From Oehlia diaphana (taxonomy: Eukaryota > Glomeromycota > Glomeromycetes > Glomerales > Glomeraceae), in contig QZLH01000115.1 of the NCBI GenBank assembly GCA_003833135.1, positions 73,580 to 137,579 of the forward strand: a stretch of 64,000 nt of DNA, read 5' to 3'. Position 1 is the first letter of the stretch. Every line of letters begins with the position of its first letter. Below are positions 55,985 through 64,000 of the stretch, in pieces. Made by a program: the position numbers and the translations under genes. The notes under the pieces are model-generated. The model made no database searches. It saw only the letters and a list, made by a program, of their open reading frames with translations, and had not been told where the DNA came from.

Positions 55985-56990
55985 TTTTATAATATAATTG
56001 AAACAGTTATTACAATATTTTGAAATACGTTAAATATAAATTATAAACTTAAATTAATGATATTAGTGAATATACTAAGAATGAATAAAATATAGCTACA
56101 ACGATTCCCTATGTCAAAATTCATATAATTTTTGAAATATAATTAACGCATGAATAAAATATAGCTACAATATCAATTACATATGGCAAATTTCATATAA
56201 TCTCTGTAATATAATTTAACATATCTTTTCTTCTATTTTAACCTGATTAACCACGCACTTTAAGATGATGAATTACTTCTCCTTATTTGGTTCATTAAGA
56301 AGGTTCCTAACATAATGTTAGTGTTTCATTCACTTATCCGCTGGCGGTCAGACTAAAATATTTCTTACTAGTAACATTTCATTCTTTCTTACTTTTTACA
56401 CCAATAATAGTATAAAAAATTTTTAATACTGAAAAACATAATCGGCAAAAGCCCTATATTTATATTGATTTTGAATCACATGTATCATGTGATTAACCTG
56501 ATTAAGCATTAAAACAATAAATCCGCAGTTTGGTCTTTTTTTTTAAACTTTTTTTACCTCTTTTTTTTTAACGAAGTTTATTTTATTTTATTTTATTATT
56601 TAAACTTATAATTATTATTTTAATTTTTCCTAACTAACACTTTATCAATATTATAATATATTTCAACACCACGGTCACCATTCTTGTTATTTTTTACTCT
56701 CTATTTCCTATTTCCCTTCTTTCAACCATCCCCTCCTCTCCCTCATACATAGTTTAAAAAAAAAGTGAAAAGTACCCAAGAGAAAATCAAAAATTCTTTA
56801 ACATTTTTATTTTAGCTCCCATATTTGAATTTTATTCATTTGAAATTCACTTTGGTACAATAGTAGGAATTGCTTAGTATTAGACGTTATTATATTTTAT
56901 TGTGTAAAAAATGATAAGGAAAAGAAAATAAGAGCAGTTTCTTCGCAGCATCATATTTTTCAGATCTCCAGATATATAATTAATACAAAG
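55985..56990. other. AT-rich region inside the split recombinase locus
   Basis: No gene is seen. AATGAATAAAATATAGCTACAA is present at about 56080 and nearly repeated at about 56151, followed in both by a C.T..ATATG..AAA.TTCATATAAT stretch, a ~70-bp direct repeat. Confidence 0.45.
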
Positions 56991-57049
56991 TATCAACAGA
57001 AATGATTGGAAGATGTTCCATAGTAGCATAACATATCGTTAAATACTCC

Positions 57050-57460
57050 TTCAAATGCTGAAACTGGAAGATTTTTTTAGGTAATTCTTTTAGCCCTCCA
57101 GGAGAATTTGTCAATTTTGTTTTCTTTAATTATTTTATTCTTATCAAATAATTTTAATGGTTGCTTTCTTAATTCTTAGATGGCTTAGTTTTACGGTATT
57201 TAGAATGTTATAGTAAGAAGTTTTTTACTTAATTATTTATTTTACAGCAACGAAACATTTCTTAGGTGATGGGATCTTCAGATATGTTGATTGTTGGTGA
57301 GGGTATTCAGAAGTTTTTTAAAAGTTTTGAAACATTTTACTAATGTTTCAATTACTCTCTTTTTTAGACGGTCAGGTTTTTAAATCTTTGTGCATGTTGG
57401 AATTGAGTGGGTGTTTCTTTTTTAGAATTTTTATTTTAACAAACATTTATTAATGTTTTG

Positions 57461-57497
<37 letters not shown>

Positions 57498-57510
57498 TTT
57501 TTTTAAAAAA

Positions 57511-57551
<41 letters not shown>

Positions 57552-58260
57552 TAGCTATTATGGCACGTCTGGCCTCTTTGGATGCTGCTGTCTTTAGACG
57601 CGAACTTTTGGTAACTTTTTTATTTTTTTTTTCACTTTTGAGTTTTGACGAAATGAAACATTTATTGACATTCTTTCATTTTTCTTTCTTTTGTAGTTGC
57701 AGATTTTTAGGGTAAGATTTTATTATTTGTTTGTTTTATATTTTTTTAATAAACTTTTGCTAAATGTTCATTTGTTTCTTCTTCTTTTTAGGCAATTGAA
57801 CTGGCTGGATTACTTTGGATGCGCAGGACCTCTTTAACGAACTGTCATTTCACTCATTTGTAGCACTTTGATTTTTTCTTTTTTAGCGGCTCTTCAGTTT
57901 CTTAGCTCAAGATTTTGGTTAGTCTCAAAATTTTTTATTAAATTTTTTTATTTTTTAGCGAACTTTACTAAGTTCATTTCTTTCTTTTTTAAACAGTTGT
58001 GCATACATTTAATTTATTGTAAGAATCTTCAGAATTTTTTTTAAAAAAAATTTCTTTATTGAGCATTTATTAAAATTTTAATTTTATTTATTTCATTTTT
58101 AGGCGATGGAATCTTAGATGTGTAGATTTTAGTAAGTATTGGAAGTTTCTTTGGTGTTATTCCTTTAACGAATTTTTTACTAATATTTTGACTTCACTTT
58201 TTTTTTAAATGATCAGCATCTTTATTTAACAGTCTGAAGAAAATCGCAGAAGAATGAGTT
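57050..58260 (+). repeat. Degenerate ~110-bp modular repeat with splice-site-like joints
   Basis: Successive modules carry a T-rich stretch with a TTTACTAATGTTT-like string, a pyrimidine tract ending in TTTTAG, a 20-60-base richer segment, and often GTAAG or GTAAC after it. Richer segments at 57552 (CTATTATGGCACGTCTGGCC TCTTTGGATGC) and 57793 (CAATTGAACTGGCTGGATTA CTTTGGATGC) are related to each other, as are those near 57266 (GTGATGGGATCTTCAGATAT) and 58103 (GCGATGGAATCTTAGATGTG). Branch-like strings recur near 57338, 57440, 57650, 57750, 57960, 58060 and 58165. It could be an array of micro-exons or a satellite that mimics them. T-runs of 20-40 bases interrupt it at 57465-57550. Confidence 0.5.
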
Positions 58261-58729
58261 GCAAAAGGAAATAAAATGAGAGAACGATGACCATACAAAA
58301 AAAGAACAGTAATAATTTTGTTTCCTTATTCTTGAGAGCCATGAGAGGGTCATACAGAAAGGAGAATCAGAAGAGTCACATGAACAAAAATTGTATAGTG
58401 AACATTATAATAGTTTTGTTTTTATTATAATTTCAATGTAAAAATGTATAATTGTAATATTTTAGTGTATTTCCAATATATAATAAATTGCATTACTTAT
58501 AATATATTATAATGATATTTTTGATATATAATAAAAATACAAATATCACATTTCTTTATAAATTTTGACATATTTTTAATATATAGTTAACGTATTTTAA
58601 ACATATTTTGATCATGTGTTTTTAACATATGTTCAACATATTGCTGTTATCGAGTTACAACAGAGTTAACAGAAATGTGTACGCAATATATCAATCATAT
58701 TTTAAAAATATTTTTACCATATTTTTCAA

Positions 58730-58995
58730 AATTGATAGGTTACTGCAAAGTTCTTCTACAAATTTTCCTCTTCTAAAATCTTCAAGATTACGAAGCCAGA
58801 TTTTTGTAGCATTGGTTGTGCTCTTTACTTGTCCAAATTCTTTAAAAAATTCAATATTACTGTTATACTCATTTGCCTATAATAAAAATGCATAAAATAA
58901 AAAAGATAATATTTTATTATTAGCATAACAATCAAATATTCATAAAAATATATTACTTTTGATGTTTGTGCACGTTTATTGCTTTCTTTTGACAT
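58730..58995 (-). pseudogene. Crypton-like recombinase, separated N-terminal exons
   Basis: Exon 1 58995-58957 reads MSKESNKRAQTSK. A GT-AG intron spans 58956-58877. The next exon starts at 58876 with ANEYNSNIEFFKEFGQVKST, then TNATKIWLRNLEDFRRGKF and VEELCSNL. The W..NLEDFR segment is the N-terminal signature that normally precedes the CKEK.Y..S..ELDKQL part, which here lies 3 kb away (55694). The join is lost: either a 3-kb intron or an insertion separates them. AAAATATGATTG.TAT occurs at both break points (about 58706 and 55696 on the minus strand). Confidence 0.6.
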
Positions 58996-59127
58996 TATTT
59001 ATGTACTAAAAGATTCAATAAAGGTGATTTAGAAAGAGAAGAAGAAGCAAGCTTTAATATGACGTAAATAAACTAATAAAGTATAAAAAAAGTTTAATGA
59101 TGGTCATTCTGATCTGTATATTAATAT

Positions 59128-59217
59128 TGTTATTGTACGGGCGTCATGCTTAATAATGATCTGATGTGGCACTCCGTGCCACATCATACCATTATCAAGC
59201 ACGCCCGTACAATAACA
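59128..59217. repeat. Near-perfect 90-bp hairpin
   Basis: Left arm TGTTATTGTACGGGCGT then GATGTGGCAC; right arm GTGCCACATCAT then ACGCCCGTACAATAACA; only a three-base TCC centre separates GGCAC and GTGCC. Arms are about 43 bp with a few mismatches near the middle. It lies 130 bp upstream of the recombinase start codon (58995). Inside the left arm CGTCATGCTTAATA matches 54115-54128 on the other side of the locus. Confidence 0.85.
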
Positions 59218-59443
59218 TACAAATAACACCTTTTTTAACGAGCAAATTCAAAATCAAAAAAATTAAAAAAGCTTTACACAATTAAAAATGTTGAAATTTA
59301 TTGTCGAAATACGCAACAATACATAATTTTAAAAATTAAGATCATAAATTAACGGTGAATGGAAGTCTAAATACCTTAAAATTAAAAAATAAGAAAGAAG
59401 AAAAAACAGAAAAGTTTTCAAAAATTATTGGGATATCAAAATA
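59218..59443. other. Spacer behind the P450 gene
   Basis: AT-rich 3' flank of the minus-strand P450. No gene is seen. Confidence 0.4.
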
Positions 59444-61142
59444 TTAATCTCTTAGCTTAATTTCAACTAACAATTCAGTACAAGCAGTTATAAGCGTAGA
59501 TTTAGTTTTTAAGGAAGATTCCATATCAACCAAATTAATTTCATATTTTCTATATAATAAAGCCATCAAACAAACTAATTCAACTATTGCCAACTTTCTT
59601 CCTGGACAGACTCTTAACCCTCCACCAAACATGACAAATGAATGTTTCTTTGGCTCAAAACCTTCAGCCATCCATCTATCAGGGTTAAATTTATCATATT
59701 CTTCCCAATAATCTTCATTATTATGAATAGCATCAATATTGATACGAATCATTATATCGGCTGGCCATTGATAGCCCGCTATTTCTTCGGGTCTTTCAAG
59801 ACATCTTGAAAATGAATTTACAACCGGATAAACGCGAGCTACTTCATTCACAATTGCTTTACAATATTTTAAGTTATTGAAATCATTTTCAGTAATTGGA
59901 CGTGTTTTATCCCCTTGGAAAATACCATCAATTTCATCCAACATCTTCTTTTTAACATCTGGATTATGCGCAAGATAATAGACAATGAATGAAATCAAAT
60001 TCGCAGTCTATCGAAAGTAACAAAAAAATAAAATATTAATAATATATTTATATAAATACTTAATAATTATGATAAATAGTACTTACTGTATCAGTTCCAG
60101 CAATTATTCCATCAAGCATAATGCCACGAATTTCAGTATCAGTCATAGGTCTCATAGTTTCGTTACCATTAACATCACGAGTTGTATTCGCAGTAATGAC
60201 CGATGTCAACATATCATTTGGCAAAGGTTTATCTAATGGCGTATTTTCAATTTCTTGTCTACGTTTCTTAATAATACTTTCCATTCGTTGAATCAAAAAT
60301 TTCGCGTTTTGAAGTAACTCATCTGATTTACCCTTAAAAAATGGAACGTAATGTCGTAAGAAAGGAGAGACAAATTGAAAAAATAATAAACCTAAAACTT
60401 GTTTACGAATTGCATCAACTAATTTTATAGTCTCATCAATTATTGCTTCAGGACGTTCTGCTTTTTCATTTTCACTAAGAGTATTAAAATATCCCGCCAT
60501 TGTATAAGATCTTTCACCAGTTAATATTTTGAAAATCATATCATTTGTAAATTGATTGAACCATGTAAAGAAATCCAATTGTTTTTTATTCTCTTTGGTT
60601 GTTTCTTTTTTAAGATATAATTTATCCCAATAACCTTCCAATTCATTGAAAAGTTCGTTTGTCCAATGAGTAGCTTCTTGAGCAAATTTTGGTGATAAGA
60701 TAGCTTGTGTAAAAAAATGACGATTATATCTCCATGATTGATAATCTTGATTTAGAACTATTCCTTTTCCGAAAATACCTAATTCTTGAGGTCCTTGAGT
60801 ATTAGAATCAGCAATTTTTTTAATATATGGATTTTTTGTTGAAGCTGATAAAATCTTTTCAATATATTCTGATTTATTTAGAATTATAAGTCGTGATTCC
60901 AATTGGACTTCGAATATGTCACCATAATTCTTGCGATTATATTCGAAAAATTTTTTGAGATTTCCACTATGCCAAATTACTTGAGGCAAATTTCCAACGA
61001 GTGGGAATGGGAAAGGACCAGGCAAGGGATTGACACGAGTAAAATATTTGTAATAATAACGTGCCACGTAGATTGTTAATATGATACCTATCAATGAAAG
61101 GTAATCAAAATTATTGAATAATTTTAATAGTTGAGAAATCAT
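59444..61142 (-). CDS. Cytochrome P450 monooxygenase, two exons (539 aa)
   Basis: Exons 61142-60087 and 60007-59444, intron GTAAGT...AG, phase 0. Residues 1-35 form a membrane anchor (FDYLSLIGIILTIYVARYYY), followed by a proline-rich hinge PLPGPFPFPLVGN typical of microsomal P450s. The I-helix motif AGTDT spans the splice site (A348-T352, then TAN). The ExxR motif is E407-x-x-R410 in NEVARVYP, the PERF-like motif is FNPDRW, and the heme loop FGGGLRVCPGRK places the axial thiolate at Cys486. Length and all motifs are normal, so an active ER-bound monooxygenase that needs a P450 reductase is expected. Its fatty-acid-like CYP52/CYP4-type look is a weak impression; the substrate is unknown. It is one of the few lesion-free multi-exon genes here. 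Confidence 0.92.
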
Positions 61143-61212
61143 GTTTAATAATTTCTTATTATTATTATTTTTTCTTGAAGTTTTGATACAGCCAGGACTT
61201 GAAAATGATGGT

Positions 61213-61224
61213 TGTATTTATATT
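61213..61224 (-). promoter_or_regulatory. Putative TATA box of the P450 gene
   Basis: The minus strand reads TTAATATAAATAC about 75 bases upstream of the ATG at 61142. The position is plausible; AT-richness limits confidence. Confidence 0.35.
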
Positions 61225-61866
61225 AATTTTTTTTACTGCATGGTTCAAGAAAAAGTTCCTCCGTTTCCCTTTTTTTGTAAATTTACGGGTAAATTAAATG
61301 GCGGATAAATTAAATGAAATATCCGAGAGTAATTCATATTAACCGGATCACGAGATGTGGCTGATTATGTAACATACTTTTGTGGCTAATTTTTATATTA
61401 GTTAGTGATCTACAAATCTTGTTTCACATTATTTGTGGCGACGTACGACAGGTAAATTGTTAAATGAAAAAAAAATTTCTCATTATAGTAATAAAGTAAT
61501 TATCAATCCTAAATTTAGAATCTCGTAAAATGAATTTTAAATTTATCGAATTATTCGGATCATGCCATACAATAAGCTAAAACCGGTAACTAAAGATTGC
61601 ATTCAAAATCAAAGAAGCACAATCGTAACGAAGCAATTAATATAATTTTTAATTATTCTTAGAAAGGAAATGTTATACGATATAATAAACATTAAAAGGT
61701 AAAAAAAAAAATTTATTATAAGCAGCTTTTGTATCAATTTGTACGAAACAGCGAACATTACAGCAAAATTCAAATTATAGTGGACACTTGCAAAAATTAT
61801 CTAAAGTTTGACGGTTGTTTGGTTTTCGGATTATCAGTAATTTAGAATAAATACAAGATATATTTA

Positions 61867-61987
61867 TTATTGGATGGGGAGCAGCTATATCGGTCACAGG
61901 GCCTTCATTGATTGGTGAAAATGGCCACAACGTGGTCCATTTTCATCCAATCATTCGGTCCTACAACCGAATTCCCAAATCCAATAA
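61867..61987. mobile_element. Foldback element, 121 bp
   Basis: Ends TTATTGGAT.GGGGA and the reverse complement of its right end TTATTGGATTTGGGAATTCG match, and the inner arms GATTGGTGAAAATGGCCAC and GTGGTCCATTTTCATCCAATC pair almost completely around CAACGTG. No target duplication is certain. It is GC-richer than its surroundings and non-coding. Confidence 0.7.
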
Positions 61988-63242
61988 AAGTGTTATCGTT
62001 CTGACGGTTTTATTTAGTTTCCTATAAATTTCATTTTTATGCTATTTTTAATCCACTTTATAAGCTTTATTCAAACTTTTTCTATAAAAATTTCATCTGC
62101 ACCATATTTTTTTATTGCTATGCCTAATAAAAAATATCTGCATGATCCTATCATTGGCTATACGATATTTTCCATATATATAGTACGTTTCACATATGCA
62201 TCAATTGCCGTTTTGATTTCAAAGTTGACAATTTTTTTTCACCAGTTGGCAAAATTTGATGTAATAAAAAAAAAAAAAATTTCCCAAACAGAGGTGCAAA
62301 CTTTACCGACGTAACTGCCGTAACAAGGTTACGTCAATAGCGTCACTGCAGATGCTCACATAGAAATTTTATACAATATCGAGCTACATCACAAGTTACA
62401 ACCTTTCATTGACTTAATAAGTGACGTAGCGCATATTTTTACGCTTAAAGTATGGTTTAAGCGTTTACTTTTACATTTAAACATTTATAATTTTTTTTTA
62501 CAAATATGGGATTTCAATTAAACGCTTATAAATTTTTTTTTCACAAATTATTATTTCTATAAAATTCTTTGTGGAAATCTAAATAATAAATGCTTAAAAA
62601 TAAAGTTTAAGCGTTTGAAACCACGCTTTAAGCGTTAAACAAGCATTTAATAAACATAAAAATAAACGCAATTTATCTGTCCTGGCTTTCCATAAAGATT
62701 CATGTCGAATTAGCCTTATTTATTTAGGAGCCATAAAGAAAAATAGGGGATAAATAAACCCTAATTAGTTTAACCGACAATTAAAAAGACGGTGGCATGG
62801 ATTAGATTTCCTATCACTCTTAACGTTTTGCCTTACCGGAATAAATTTAAGTATAACTATCCTTTTATTATGTGTTTTTCCCCTTTAAAACAAACTTAAA
62901 TATTGTCGTTGAGAAATCTTCCATTTACTCCATAAATCCGTCTTTCGTTTAGAGTAGTGGATGTTTTGACCCGAATATAATAAGACAAGTTGCACACAAA
63001 GATTTAACTTACCTTTAAATTAGCGTTCTAAGGTCTCTTCGACCATAAGAGTATCAGAGTATCATGATGGGTTTGTGTAAAACTTGTACTGGCTAGTAGA
63101 ATCGAAGCCATGTCCGAAAAGTAGATCGATCACACAGTACTTCGGAAAAATTATTATCAAGACGAGTGATCTGTGATTTCACGTTAATTTTCTTCGGATA
63201 TGACAATATTTCAAGCCGTTGGGTTATTTTTCTAAGTCTACC
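61988..63242. other. Intergenic with short repeats
   Basis: No gene is supported. 62447-62640 repeats GTTTAAGCGTTT / AAACGCTT motifs in both orientations, a loose cluster of inverted copies. 62305-62340 has ACGTAACTGCCGTAACAAGG TTACGT symmetry. Confidence 0.45.
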
Positions 63243-63384
63243 CTGTAAAAAAAGTCGATCCGCCATCTTTTTTCCGTAAAAGGGATATATCACGGAATTT
63301 GTCAAATTATTTTCATCTTTCCGCGAATGGATCCGTAAAAGGCTCGAATTTTTACAAAAATAACGGGTAAAATTTTTATAGGCT
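63243..63384. repeat. MITE-like repeat, member 2
   Basis: Second member of the 39419-39615 family, shorter. CCTGTAAAAAAAGTCGATCC opens it and TTTTTATAGG closes it, an imperfect inverted pair. A CTA lies immediately outside both ends (63237-63239 if the terminus is CCCTG, and 63383-63385), a possible 3-bp duplication. Confidence 0.6.
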
Positions 63385-64000
63385 AATTGCTAAAATCTTG
63401 TTTAAAAAAACCGAAGAAACATTTTTATACAAATGATTATATGATCATTGAGTAGGAATAGAAGTCTTCTAATGGATCAGTCCGGTCCGATCCGGTCTCA
63501 AAAAGGCCATCCTTAAATTTTTTAAATTCATTTTATATTTTATATATGATACAACAGCGTATAATTGGCAAAAATTTTAGAATTAATTTATTATTATTTA
63601 TTACCTTCGTTTCATTAAGGTTTTATTTGAAGGTCATATCGCCTAATAGAGGAAGTCCTAATATTTTTATTGTTAGTCATATGATTGACTTTCTAACAAT
63701 AACAAGAAATAAATACTTGTCCATTTTTAACAAAATTTTTAAAAACTTATACATTGGAATATTAAAAAAAAAAAAAAAAAAGAATCATGCCGATCATGTA
63801 ACATAAATAGTTATTAAAATACGTCGTAGTTTTTAACTTTTTTTAAAGAAATCAACAAGGAATCAAAATAATCAAAATAATAGTGATATTATAAAATACT
63901 AAAATATGAAAATTTTGACATTTTCAATATGAACACTTGATTAATATAAGATGAAAAAATTTATATAATCGGTCCCGGTCCGAGTCGATCCTCAAAATCC
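63385..64000. other. AT-rich end of window
   Basis: No gene. GGTCCGATCCGGTCTCA at about 63483 and GGTCCCGGTCCGAGTCGATC at about 63971 are related GC-rich motifs ~490 bp apart, possibly two ends of another element cut by the window. Confidence 0.4.

Noticed and set aside
57458..57715. 85-codon frame starting with poly-Phe
   Set aside because: Mostly translated T-runs; the useful signal there is the modular repeat, not this frame.
63546..63806. 86-codon frame near the window end
   Set aside because: Ile/Phe/Asn-rich, ends in poly-Lys from an A-run; no homology.
1..64000. CRISPR array, prokaryotic operon or phage region
   Set aside because: Spliceosomal introns, eukaryotic domain families and AATAAA signals throughout; no regularly spaced short palindromic repeats.

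Overview
The window is strongly AT-rich eukaryotic nuclear DNA. Its genes are small and interrupted by short GT-AG introns of about 50-90 bases, with many homopolymer runs. The mix of families points to an arbuscular mycorrhizal fungus, most likely Rhizophagus or a close relative (Glomeromycotina). These families are TKL-like kinases with an N-terminal CxxC zinc ribbon, TRP-like ion channels behind a WD40-like region, TLDc and Argonaute relics, DUF2235 hydrolases and abundant DNA-transposon debris. The species call is an inference from family content. No rRNA, tRNA or CRISPR array was recognised.

Layout. 0.4-1.5 kb: a six-exon LAMTOR1-like gene (lysosomal TORC1 scaffold), the only conserved housekeeping gene seen. 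3.3-5.5 kb: relics of an Argonaute PIWI domain and a kinase, then a hAT-like MITE with a perfect 8-bp target duplication. 6.2-21.6 kb: a decayed array of one ion-channel family. It holds one seven-exon gene that looks intact, one 5'-truncated copy, one internally deleted 5' fragment and one 3' fragment. Two Mutator-like TIR elements, a LINE ORF1-like relic, a His/Pro/Gln repeat ORF with a nonsense codon and a nuclease-fold relic are interspersed. 22.4-23.3 kb: an intact secreted trypsin-fold protease. 23.4-30.8 kb: a segmental duplication around a kinase pseudogene, and the first copy of an unrecognised helical family with a hydrophobic hairpin. 31.5-38.3 kb: a duplicated DUF2235 alpha/beta hydrolase, one copy broken and one intact. 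39-44 kb: foldback repeats, a 1.1-kb direct repeat with a nested MITE and its empty site, and a TLDc relic. 45-51.5 kb: the second copy of the hairpin family, a wrecked kinase copy and an intact kinase gene. 53.5-59.2 kb: a DUF3504/Crypton-like tyrosine recombinase locus, split by about 3 kb of repeats and broken by a nonsense codon. 59.4-61.1 kb: an intact two-exon cytochrome P450. 61.2-64 kb: repeats only.

There is no operon logic. The genes are independent members of lineage-expanded families, and most copies are decaying through identifiable lesions: a start codon changed to GTG, single nonsense codons, internal deletions and frameshifts. The genes that look complete are LAMTOR1-like, the ion channel, the secreted protease, the two hairpin proteins, the DUF2235 hydrolase, the kinase at 50.1-51.4 kb and the P450. 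The most novel material is the hairpin family, whose second copy carries an in-phase 57-codon insertion of different composition. Next are the Crypton-like locus with its internal splice-site-like modular repeat, and a set of short TIR elements with readable target-site duplications.
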